Below, in pieces: positions 1 through 7,403 of a stretch of DNA of 64,000 nt. The stretch lies in contig NZ_FQZV01000006.1 in assembly GCF_900142145.1 (NCBI RefSeq), positions 50,874-114,873 on the forward strand, in the 5' to 3' direction. Made by a program: the position numbers and the translations under genes. The notes below the pieces were generated by a model. The model worked only from the letters and a program-made list of their open reading frames with translations, searched no databases and was not told where the DNA came from. This DNA comes from Geosporobacter subterraneus DSM 17957 (GTDB taxonomy: Bacteria; Bacillota; Clostridia; Peptostreptococcales; Thermotaleaceae). Position 1 is the stretch's first letter, and each line of letters begins with the position of its first letter.

Positions 1-11
1 ACATATTCACA

Positions 12-130
12 GCGGGCCAACACTGTTGGCCCCTACATCTATCTCCATCACAGCGTGTCACCCTGAGCACAGCGAATGGGTCTATTGATTTGATCTCAAG
101 ATCCTTCCCTATGTTCAGGATGACAATCCT
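12..130. repeat. Intergenic repeat elements left of the zinc operon
   Basis: This gap (1-227) has no gene that I can support. It holds a perfect hairpin GGGCCAAC-ACT-GTTGGCCC (about 14-32) followed by a 'CACCCTGAGC...CAGGATGACAA' block (about 60-125) whose two ends are inverted copies. The same kinds of sequence recur at 14,344-14,570, 20,585-20,840 and 24,110-24,350, so I read them as interspersed intergenic repeats. Function unknown. Confidence 0.55.
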
Positions 131-227
131 ATCAAGCTGTACTAGCTCACAGCATTCTACTATTCCGCAAAATAGCTTATAGATTGTTTATTCCTATAAA
201 ATTCAGCTTCGAAAATAAAATGAATTT

Positions 228-587
228 CTATAGGGGCTGCCCATTTTGTATGGAAATAGAACCTTTCCCTTGATTGAAGGTAATACCCTTTTTTGCCGCC
301 ACATCCGCACTTAGTCCCTGAGGATTTACACCAAAGCCCAGAATCAGGGGAATGATAAATAAGATATAGCCTAATTTTACAGGTGTTGAATGGCTCCTGC
401 GAAAAAGCCTCCTGATCTGAAAAATAGAAAGCAATACAAATACAAATAGGGAGAAGTACACATATTTCATCATTTTAGGATGAATAAATACAGCTATCTT
501 TTCTGTAGCAATCAGATTATAGATATAGTAGGAAAACCCCAGTAAAATTGCAAACCAGATCCACTCATTCACATTGAATCGCTTCAT
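228..587 (-). CDS. DUF1980/YcgQ-type membrane protein, short form
   Basis: A 119-residue membrane protein with three or four hydrophobic segments (about residues 9-25, 43-58, 72-90). The opening, with 'LGFSYYIYNL' and 'FIHPKMMKY', matches the N-terminal membrane domain of the DUF1980/TIGR03943 (YcgQ) family as I know it. Full-length family members are roughly 250-290 residues and carry a C-terminal extracytoplasmic domain, which is missing here; the sequence after the stop does not restore it. It follows znuB by 12 bp with a good AGGAGGG site, so it is the last gene of the zinc-import operon and may have an accessory metal role (inference). Its usual permease partner (YcgR type) is not seen in the remaining 227 bp. 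Confidence 0.6.
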   Translation of the reverse strand: MKRFNVNEWIWFAILLGFSYYIYNLIATEKIAVFIHPKMMKYVYFSLFVFVLLSIFQIRRLFRRSHSTPVKLGYILFIIPLILGFGVNPQGLSADVAAKKGITFNQGKGSISIQNGQPL

Positions 588-599
588 AGACCTACCCTC

Positions 600-1454
600 C
601 TATAAAGAGGCCGTCTTCTTATTTTCCGATACTGTTTTTTTTGCCTGGATACCCTGCCGTATATTTTTTCCCAAAAGCACTGCTATCAGAATGAAGATAG
701 AAACTAAAACAATGGTTCCTCCTGAAGCCAGTTCAAAATAAAAGGATATAATAATCCCAGAAATCACAGCCAGTTCTGCAAAGATCAAAGAGAATAGCAT
801 AGCTTGTTTGAAGCTGCCTGCAATCTGAAGACTGGTGGCCACCGGAACAACCATCAGGGAAGAAACCAACAGCACCCCTACAATGCGCATGGACAATGTA
901 ATCGTGGCAGCAATCACGATGATAAAGAAAATATTAATCCACTGGACAGGGATTCCCGCCAAAGCAGCAGCCTCTTCATCAAAGGCAATATAGAATAATT
1001 CTTTATATAATAATGCCACTGAACCGATAATGAATAGACCTAAGGCAGCAATCAGCCTTAAATCCTCCGGCAGCACAGTAGTTATACTTCCAAATAGATA
1101 GCCGAATAAATCCACGTTGAAGGACCTTGCCATACTGATCAGCACGACTGCAATGCCAATCCCTGCGGATAGAATAATGGCTATGGCCAGCTCCGCATAC
1201 TGTTCATAGGTTTTTCTCAGTTTTTCAATAGCCAAGGCTGCCAATACGGAAGCACCCAAGGCCATTCCAAGGGGATATATCCCTGTCAGAATCCCTGCTG
1301 CAATCCCGGCTAAGGCCACATGGGATAAACTGTCACCGATCAGGGACATTCTACGGAGTACTATAAAAATACCAATTAGAGGGCATAAAATTCCGATAAT
1401 CATACCCGCCAGCAGTGCTCTCTGCATAAAGCTGTATTGTAAAATTTCTAACAT
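600..1454 (-). CDS. znuB: Zinc ABC transporter permease (ZnuB/AdcB type)
   Basis: This 284-residue polytopic protein is the membrane channel of a high-affinity zinc (possibly manganese) ABC importer, ABC-3 family. It has seven to nine hydrophobic segments and family landmarks such as 'RRMSLIGDSLSHVALAG' near residues 34-50 and 'MRIVGVLLVSSLMVVPVA' near 189-206. The start has AGGAG with suitable spacing. It lies 16 bp downstream of the ATPase gene and belongs to one unit, znuA-znuC-znuB-DUF1980. Substrate is inferred from the His-rich binding protein encoded first; manganese is the main alternative. Confidence 0.92.
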   Translation of the reverse strand: MLEILQYSFMQRALLAGMIIGILCPLIGIFIVLRRMSLIGDSLSHVALAGIAAGILTGIYPLGMALGASVLAALAIEKLRKTYEQYAELAIAIILSAGIGIAVVLISMARSFNVDLFGYLFGSITTVLPEDLRLIAALGLFIIGSVALLYKELFYIAFDEEAAALAGIPVQWINIFFIIVIAATITLSMRIVGVLLVSSLMVVPVATSLQIAGSFKQAMLFSLIFAELAVISGIIISFYFELASGGTIVLVSIFILIAVLLGKNIRQGIQAKKTVSENKKTASL

Positions 1455-1470
1455 ACTACTGCTCCTTTAT

Positions 1471-2226
1471 TTAGTGATTGTGTTTATGAACCATCAACTT
1501 CATTTTGTCTCCGTAAAACTGAGTCAGCACTTCATTAAAAGGAATGTTGCAGCAGCTGTGGTGTGTTACCAGACGTTTATCCCCCATGCAGGCTACACGG
1601 CTTACCTTTTCAGTGATCACACCGATGTCATGAGATACCATAACAATGGTAATACCCATTTCTTTATTTAGCTTCTCCAGAAGCTGGTAAAACTCTCCCT
1701 GGGATTTCAAATCAATCCCTACGGTAGGTTCATCCAGCAAGATAACCTGGGGCGAGCTCACAAGGGTTCTGGCGATAAAAACCTTTTGCTGCTGCCCTCC
1801 CGATAAGTTGCCGATCAGCCGCTTTCCATAAGATTCCATTCCTACTACCTGAAGGACTTCATAGATTTTATCACGGTATTTTTTTCCCATGGGTTTAAAA
1901 AGTCCTATCAACGGATAGAGGTTGGCACCTACTACCTCTTCTACAGTAGCCGGAAAGCTGCTGTTAAAGGATGTGGCCTTCTGGGGAACATACCCAATCT
2001 TGCCCCAGTCTTTAAAGCGATGCTGTTCCTGATCGAACAGCCGGATGCTCCCCTCCTGGGGACTCAGGATATTGAGCATGAGCTTTAAGAGGGTACTTTT
2101 TGCGGAGCCGTTTGGCCCCACAATCCCTAAATAATCCCCCTCAAAAATATCTAAATTGATTTTCTCCAGTACCCGGTTGCCATCATAGCCAAAGGATACA
2201 TCCCTTAATTGAATGATCTTTTCCAT
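1471..2226 (-). CDS. znuC: Zinc ABC transporter ATPase (ZnuC/AdcC type)
   Basis: The 251-residue ATPase of the zinc importer works on the cytoplasmic face. Visible motifs: Walker A GPNGSAKST (residues 37-45), Q-loop in 'YVPQKA', signature LSGGQQQK, Walker B 'VILLDEPTVGID' and H-loop 'VSHD'. The Walker A is unusual because the glycine before the lysine is alanine (residue 42); metal-import ATPases of Firmicutes are known to vary here (B. subtilis ZnuC has serine as I recall), so I do not read it as loss of function. The C-terminus ends with 'MVHKHNH', a small His-rich tail. The ribosome site lies within the last codons of znuA. Confidence 0.93.
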   Translation of the reverse strand: MEKIIQLRDVSFGYDGNRVLEKINLDIFEGDYLGIVGPNGSAKSTLLKLMLNILSPQEGSIRLFDQEQHRFKDWGKIGYVPQKATSFNSSFPATVEEVVGANLYPLIGLFKPMGKKYRDKIYEVLQVVGMESYGKRLIGNLSGGQQQKVFIARTLVSSPQVILLDEPTVGIDLKSQGEFYQLLEKLNKEMGITIVMVSHDIGVITEKVSRVACMGDKRLVTHHSCCNIPFNEVLTQFYGDKMKLMVHKHNH

Positions 2227-2229
2227 GCA

Positions 2230-3189
2230 TTATTCTCCTAACGCTTTTTTCAGTGCAGCTAAATTTTCCTCCATGACAGCAAAATAGTCCTTTCCAGCTT
2301 TTAGCTCTTCCTCGGTGAGCCCTTCAAGGGGATTTAGCACCATGGTCTGTGCTCCCACCTCTCTTGCCAATACCTCTGCCAGTTTTGGATTGGTTAGCGT
2401 TTCAAAGAAAATATATTTAACATCATGCTGTTTAGCAAATTTACTGATCTCCGCCATCTTTGCAGCACTCGGTTCTTCCTGTGGTGATATGCCCCGGATA
2501 GCAATCTGTTCCAAGCCGTACCGATTGGTCAGATAACCAAAGGCTGCATGGGCAACTACTATTTCTTTTCTCTTTAGACTGCTTAATTCCTGCTTAAACT
2601 GCTCATCTAAAGCTATTAGTTTTTTTGCAAATTCCTGATAATTAGCCTCATAATAATCCTTATTAGCCTCATCTGCCTGAATAAAGGCATTTTTAATGTT
2701 TTCTGCCTGCTTCATGGCATTCATTGGATCTAACCATACATGAGGATCGAATTCTCCATGGGCATGATCTTCTTCCTCATGCTCATCTTCCGCTTCTTCC
2801 TCTGTTTTCAAAAGCTCTATTCCTTCAACTGCTTCTACTGTTATCAATTTATCATTTTGTATGGCTCCCAATAGCTTATCTGCCCAAGGCTCCATATCCA
2901 ATCCATTATAAATAAGCACATCAGCCTTTTCAATTTCTCCCATCAGCTTTGCCGTAGGCTCCCAGTCGTGGGCTTCTACTCCCGGCGGTACCATCATTCT
3001 GACCTCTGCCTTATCCCCGCCAATTTTTGTGGCAAAATCATACATGGGATAAAAGCTTGCATATACCAGCAGTTTTTCTTCTACTCCTTCCCCTTGGGCA
3101 GGAGGCGTATTAACTTTCCCGCAACCAGCGGATAGCACCATTGTTACGATCAAAAGCACTACAATCAAAATATTACCCTTACTTTTCAT
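2230..3189 (-). CDS. znuA: Zinc-binding lipoprotein of ABC importer (ZnuA/AdcA type)
   Basis: A 319-residue solute-binding lipoprotein that captures zinc outside the membrane and delivers it to ZnuB. It has a signal peptide with lipobox LSAGC (lipidated Cys23). Expected metal ligands of the cluster A-I family are present: His74 ('EAHDWEP'), His150 ('DPHVWLDP') and His214 ('VAHAAFGYL'). A charged His/Glu loop (about 130-147, with 'EHEEEDHAHGE') is the flexible zinc-scavenging loop seen in ZnuA proteins and argues for zinc over manganese. It is the first gene of the operon, behind the promoter, palindrome and leader terminator described separately. Confidence 0.94.
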   Translation of the reverse strand: MKSKGNILIVVLLIVTMVLSAGCGKVNTPPAQGEGVEEKLLVYASFYPMYDFATKIGGDKAEVRMMVPPGVEAHDWEPTAKLMGEIEKADVLIYNGLDMEPWADKLLGAIQNDKLITVEAVEGIELLKTEEEAEDEHEEEDHAHGEFDPHVWLDPMNAMKQAENIKNAFIQADEANKDYYEANYQEFAKKLIALDEQFKQELSSLKRKEIVVAHAAFGYLTNRYGLEQIAIRGISPQEEPSAAKMAEISKFAKQHDVKYIFFETLTNPKLAEVLAREVGAQTMVLNPLEGLTEEELKAGKDYFAVMEENLAALKKALGE

Positions 3190-3222
3190 CCTATAAACTC
3201 CCTTCTATGTAATGGTCTCCTT

Positions 3223-3252
3223 AAAAAATGCAGCAGCCTGATTGCTGCTGCA
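3223..3252 (-). terminator. Terminator hairpin in the znuA leader
   Basis: On the minus strand a perfect 9-bp stem (UGCAGCAGC / GCUGCUGCA, 6-nt loop) is followed directly by six U residues. It lies between the predicted znu promoter and the znuA start, about 35 nt before the start codon. A second small stem (AAACGAA / TTCGTTT, 3264-3283) precedes it. Either transcription is attenuated here or a short RNA ends here. Confidence 0.75.
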
Positions 3253-3293
3253 GAGATGGGTGGAAACGAAGTGCTGTTCGTTTACCTAGCTCG

Positions 3294-3339
3294 AATATAT
3301 CACACATTTTTTATAAATGCAAGTAATTCCTATTTGCAT
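3294..3339 (-). promoter_or_regulatory. znu operon promoter with Fur/Zur-like operator
   Basis: A minus-strand promoter is visible: -35 TTGCAT (3322-3317), 17-bp spacer, -10 TATATT (3299-3294). The -35 lies within a 23-bp imperfect palindrome ATGCAAgTAnnnnnTAnTTGCAT (3317-3339), the size and symmetry of a Fur-family operator. Since it controls zinc-uptake genes, Zur is the likely repressor (inference; the regulator gene is not in the window). Confidence 0.65.
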
Positions 3340-3413
3340 CATTCGACTCTGAAACTATACCTAATTATTGCCCAATCCCCCTTCTGTTAGGCAATAAAAT
3401 GGTCTATTTTAAA

Positions 3414-3435
3414 GGACAGGCCTTGAGGCCTGTCC
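3414..3435. repeat. GGACAGGCC hairpin repeat
   Basis: A perfect 9-bp inverted repeat with a TTGA loop in the gap between the metal ATPase and znuA. It resembles the 'GGCAGGCC...GGCCTGCC' hairpins in other intergenic gaps of this window. On the minus strand it is followed by TTTAAAAT, so it may also end the ATPase transcript. Confidence 0.5.
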
Positions 3436-3485
3436 CTGCAAAATCCTACAATATCAGAGAAGATTTTCTGTAAAAATACTGTTTC

Positions 3486-5660
3486 TTATAGCCCCTTATT
3501 GATAGTACCTTTATTCGATTGGTACTTTAATAATCTCCCGGAATTCAAAACTACACCTACCGTACTGAGATTGTGCAGAATGGCGGCCATAAAGGGTGAA
3601 ATCAGCCTTCCTGCTCCCAGAATAACCCCCAGGGCATTGATGCCGATGGCGATCCCATAACTTTGTTTGATCACACCGATGGTTTTTCTGCTGATATCTA
3701 TAGCTTCCAGAATCTTTTGCGGATCATCCCCTGCCAACACGATATCTGCGGTTTCAATGGCAATATCTGTTCCTCCCGTTCCCATAGCAACACCCACATC
3801 TGCAATAGCTAAGGCCGGAGAATCATTTACCCCGTCTCCCACCATCAGTACCTTCCTTCCCTTTTTCTTCTCCTGCCGTACGATGGCTGCTTTCCCTTCG
3901 GGCAAAACGTCGCTATAGATATCTTCTATGCCCAGAGGGCCTGCAATAGCTTCGGCAGTGGCCTGATGGTCTCCCGTAATCATGGCAATATGACCGATCC
4001 TTCTTTGTTTTAGTCCATCTACAGCTCCTGCACTTTCTTCTTTTACCACATCCTTGATGCCGATAAGGGCAACTAGTATTCCATTCCTTGCCATATAGAT
4101 GGTGGTCTCACCAGCTTTCTTCATTCTTTCTTCAGCTTCTGCCCCTATAGAAGTATCGATGTGCTGTTCCTTCATCATTCGCTTGCTGCCAAGGACAATT
4201 TGACTTTCCTTGATGGCTGCGATCACACCCCGGCCTACTACCACTTCCACTTCCTCAGGTGTTTCCGGCTTAATGCCCATTTCCAGTGCCTTGCTGACTA
4301 CAGCTGTAGCAAGAGGGTGCCGATTGCCTTGTTCGCAGCAGGCAGCTAAGTACATGGTTTCTTCTTGATTCACTTCTTGATCCAGCATATATATAGAAGT
4401 CACAAAGGGTTTTCCCTTTGTAAGAGTTCCCGTTTTATCGAAAAGAACCGTATCCACTTGTCCCATTTCTTCTAAATACCTGCCTCCTTTGATGAGAATC
4501 CCTTTTTTTGCTGCATTCCCCAGTGCCGCTGCTAAGGCTGTAGGTGTTGCAAGGCCGGCAGCACAGGGACAGGCAACGATCAGTATGGTCACTGCGCGGA
4601 TAAAGTCCCCAGTCAATAAATATACCAATCCTGATAGTAAAAAGGAATAGGGAACTAATTTATCGGCATAGATATCAGCAATATTTTGTATGGGTGCCCT
4701 TGTGGTACTGGCTTCCTCAATCATATGAATGATTCGGGAAATAGAGGTATCATCCCCTACCTTATTGGCCTGTACAAGTATTTTACCCTGCTCTACGATG
4801 GTTCCCGAAAAGGCTGTATCTCCCTTTTCCTTAATGATCGGCACCGATTCACCGGTAATAGGACCCTGATTCACTACGGCCTCTCCGTAGAGGACAATTC
4901 CATCCACAGGAATTTTCTCCCCGCTGTGTATGACCACAGTATCTCCCACCTTTAGTGCTTCTGCATCCACGGACACTTCTATCCCATCCACCAGCAGCCA
5001 GGCCTTTTCTTGATGATTATCCAGCATATTGCGTATAGCCTTTCTAGACCGGTCTACTGTCATTGCTTCAAACAGCTCACTGAGATTGATGAGCCCGATG
5101 ACCACTAAACCAGTCATGTATTCATTCATGGCCAGGGATAGCACAGTGGCAGCGGAAATTAGCAAATCGTTGTTGAATTTCTTATGTACCAGCACACCGC
5201 TTATACCATTTCTAAAAAGGGCATATCCTATAACGATGGTAGTGACCGATGCAATATTGATGGGCCCTAATGAAAGCATAGGTATTCCCAGCACAACTGT
5301 CTTGATAAAGGTATAAGCCAAAACTACACCGCCTGCAATTACCTGCTTTTTTTGGTATGTTATATTATTGTCTTCATTGTCCGGATTTTTTAAGAAAGAT
5401 TTTGAAATTTCTTTCGTTCCTGTGGGAATATTTAGGTTCTGTCCTAAAATCAGACTGCAAATCTGTCCTTGACTCAAGATTTTTTCATTGTATAAGATTA
5501 AGATCGAATCTCTAGAGCTATTTACTTCTACACTACGAATACCGTCAATACTACAGAGCTTCTGTTTTAACTGTGCAGCTCTAGGATTGAATTGATAGAT
5601 CTCCCTGTATTTGAGCCTTAGCCTCCCCGGAATAAAGGATACAATTTTTAGTGTTCCCAT
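3486..5660 (-). CDS. P1B-type heavy-metal ATPase, CtpC-like
   Basis: A 724-residue membrane ATPase that exports or loads a transition metal ion. Motifs: actuator TGES (269-272), membrane metal site CPC (364-366, in 'VACPCAAGLATP'), phosphorylation DKTGT (408-412), an HP motif in 'GNRHPLA', and GDGVNDSPAL near the C-terminus. Instead of a CxxC HMA domain, the N-terminus (1-75) is a degenerate HMA-like domain starting 'SFIPGRLRLKY' with no Cys pair. The CPCAAGL context, 'GILIKGG' and 'HNLSTVGVVLNSGRL' near the end resemble the CtpC group more than CopA or ZntA. Specificity is therefore uncertain (Mn, Fe or Zn). The AAGGAGG start is clear. It is upstream of znuA on the same strand but separated by about 300 bp with its own promoter signals. 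Confidence 0.88.
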   Translation of the reverse strand: MGTLKIVSFIPGRLRLKYREIYQFNPRAAQLKQKLCSIDGIRSVEVNSSRDSILILYNEKILSQGQICSLILGQNLNIPTGTKEISKSFLKNPDNEDNNITYQKKQVIAGGVVLAYTFIKTVVLGIPMLSLGPINIASVTTIVIGYALFRNGISGVLVHKKFNNDLLISAATVLSLAMNEYMTGLVVIGLINLSELFEAMTVDRSRKAIRNMLDNHQEKAWLLVDGIEVSVDAEALKVGDTVVIHSGEKIPVDGIVLYGEAVVNQGPITGESVPIIKEKGDTAFSGTIVEQGKILVQANKVGDDTSISRIIHMIEEASTTRAPIQNIADIYADKLVPYSFLLSGLVYLLTGDFIRAVTILIVACPCAAGLATPTALAAALGNAAKKGILIKGGRYLEEMGQVDTVLFDKTGTLTKGKPFVTSIYMLDQEVNQEETMYLAACCEQGNRHPLATAVVSKALEMGIKPETPEEVEVVVGRGVIAAIKESQIVLGSKRMMKEQHIDTSIGAEAEERMKKAGETTIYMARNGILVALIGIKDVVKEESAGAVDGLKQRRIGHIAMITGDHQATAEAIAGPLGIEDIYSDVLPEGKAAIVRQEKKKGRKVLMVGDGVNDSPALAIADVGVAMGTGGTDIAIETADIVLAGDDPQKILEAIDISRKTIGVIKQSYGIAIGINALGVILGAGRLISPFMAAILHNLSTVGVVLNSGRLLKYQSNKGTINKGL

Positions 5661-5829
5661 AGCAGCTGCCTCCTTAACTGTCCATAATATTTATATTTTG
5701 GCATATCCCTGTCAACTCTATGCGGATTTTCACCTATGTCTCCTTTCTATTTTTAATTCTTTGTTCCTACATATTTCTCCCGGTTTCAAGCAAAATAATA
5801 TCATAATCGTCCAAGAAAGGAGGTTTTTC

Positions 5830-7299
5830 ATGTCTGAAAAATCAAAATCAAGGGCTTTTTCCCCTATACGCCATCCAATCCGGTATCTCTTTCGCCGTAT
5901 GTTTAAACGTATGGTAGCAACTTATACGGAGGTCTTAATGACCGATGATTATGAAGAGAATATATTCGAAATCTTTACAGCTACATATAAGACAGGGATT
6001 ATAGAAACCCTTGAAAATGAGCTTCGAGCAGCAGCAGGTATTGCTATCGACCGCCCCCTAGGGTCAATAAGAAAATTTCCCAGCTTGAATGACCTTATGT
6101 TCAACATCGCACAACTCCATACTCTCCCTATAGAATTTGAAGACTTTGTAGACACCCGTGTGGTTATCGGTAAAAAATCTAAAAAATCCTTTACCATTGA
6201 TATCCCTATTCTCATTGCTCCCATGGCCTATGGCACAGCCCTATCAAAGGATGTGAAAATTGCCTTTGCCAAAGCCACTGCCCAGGTAGGCACTGCTGCA
6301 ACCTCCGGAGAAGGTCCTATCATCCCAGAGGAACGGGAAGCCGCAAAGTACTATATTCTGCAGTATAACCGAGGTGACTGGTCAAAGGATGAAGAAACCT
6401 TATGCAAAAGTGATGCTATAGAAATTCAGTTTGGTCAGGGAGCCATTGGGGGTATTGGCAGCAGGACAAAGGCAGAGAAAATCGATGAGGATATGCTGAG
6501 ATATTTTCGATATCCTGCGGGTTATGATCTGGTAGCCCATTCCCGCCAGCCTGAAGTACAGCAGGCGAGGGACGTAGAAAAACTGGTTAAAAAGCTGAAG
6601 GATATCACAGGAGGCGTACCTATCGGGGCTAAGATTGGCGCCGGGAAGTACCTGGAAGCAGATCTGGATATTTTGTGCAGCAGCGGTGTGGATTTTATTT
6701 GTGTGGACAGCTGTGAGGCAGGTACGAAGGGCTCTGTTCCTATTTTGCAGGACGACTTTGGCATTCCGGCTCCCTTTGCCATCTCCCGTTCAGCAGAATG
6801 GCTCTACAAGTACAATCTAAAAGATCATATTACCTTGCTTGCCTCCGGAAAAATCCGTGTTCCCGGAGATATGCTCAAGGCCTGTGCCCTAGGAGCAGAT
6901 GCCTGCTATATAGGCAATGCTGCCCTTTTCACCGTCTCTCATACCCAAGCCTTAAAGACCATTCCCTATGAACCGGTTACTCAGCTGGTTTGGCATGGAG
7001 CACACCATACCGATGAGTTTGATCTGGAAATGGGGGCTGCTTCCTTGGCAAACTATCTAAAATCCTGCAAAGAAGAGCTGGATAGAGGCATCCGTGCCTT
7101 AGGAAAAAAGAATCTAAAGGATGTAAATAAAAGTGATTTAGTATCTTTAAGCGAGCTGATTTCCAAGGGTTGTGGCGTCCCCATGGCCTACGAGCCCTAT
7201 GAATATGATGATAGGCTCTATAAACCTGCAGAGGCAAATCCTCCTCGAAGAAGAATTCGCAAGCTGAAAAAGAAGGATGATGAAGAGGAGAAAGAATAA
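5830..7299 (+). CDS. FMN-binding glutamate synthase-like protein
   Basis: A 489-residue protein with the FMN-binding glutamate-synthase central fold (TIM barrel). I chose ATG 5830 because a strong AAGGAGG lies 7-9 bp upstream; the longer reading frame from 5611 has no such site and runs back into the divergent gene. Landmarks: 'PILIAPMAYG' (barrel strand), 'ATSGEGP', 'IQFGQGAIGGIGS', 'GAKIGAGKY', 'CVDSCEAGTKGS' and 'GADACYIGNAALF'. No amidotransferase domain is present, so it is not a complete glutamate synthase; family members act as ammonia- or ferredoxin-dependent variants or unknown FMN oxidoreductases. The N-terminus is basic and may associate with the membrane. The C-terminus is highly charged (Lys/Arg/Glu/Asp). 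Confidence 0.85.
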   Translation: MSEKSKSRAFSPIRHPIRYLFRRMFKRMVATYTEVLMTDDYEENIFEIFTATYKTGIIETLENELRAAAGIAIDRPLGSIRKFPSLNDLMFNIAQLHTLPIEFEDFVDTRVVIGKKSKKSFTIDIPILIAPMAYGTALSKDVKIAFAKATAQVGTAATSGEGPIIPEEREAAKYYILQYNRGDWSKDEETLCKSDAIEIQFGQGAIGGIGSRTKAEKIDEDMLRYFRYPAGYDLVAHSRQPEVQQARDVEKLVKKLKDITGGVPIGAKIGAGKYLEADLDILCSSGVDFICVDSCEAGTKGSVPILQDDFGIPAPFAISRSAEWLYKYNLKDHITLLASGKIRVPGDMLKACALGADACYIGNAALFTVSHTQALKTIPYEPVTQLVWHGAHHTDEFDLEMGAASLANYLKSCKEELDRGIRALGKKNLKDVNKSDLVSLSELISKGCGVPMAYEPYEYDDRLYKPAEANPPRRRIRKLKKKDDEEEKE

Positions 7300-7300
7300 G

Positions 7301-7338
7301 AGAAGCAATATCTAAGCTATGTCTTAGATATTGCTTCT
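7301..7338. terminator. Convergent terminator hairpin
   Basis: A perfect 16-bp inverted repeat with a 6-nt loop starts 2 bp after the stop of the glutamate-synthase-like gene and faces the end of the S-layer gene. There is no long T-run on either side, but position and stem strength support a shared terminator. Confidence 0.6.
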
Positions 7339-7403
7339 GCCTTTATGCTTTATGAATATCTTCTTTTAGAATAGGCTGTGATCCGTGGAGCATTTGCTGC
7401 AAG

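Noticed and set aside
5611..5829. Upstream extension of the glutamate-synthase-like ORF
   Set aside because: It overlaps the start of the divergent metal ATPase and lacks a ribosome site; ATG 5830 has an ideal one.
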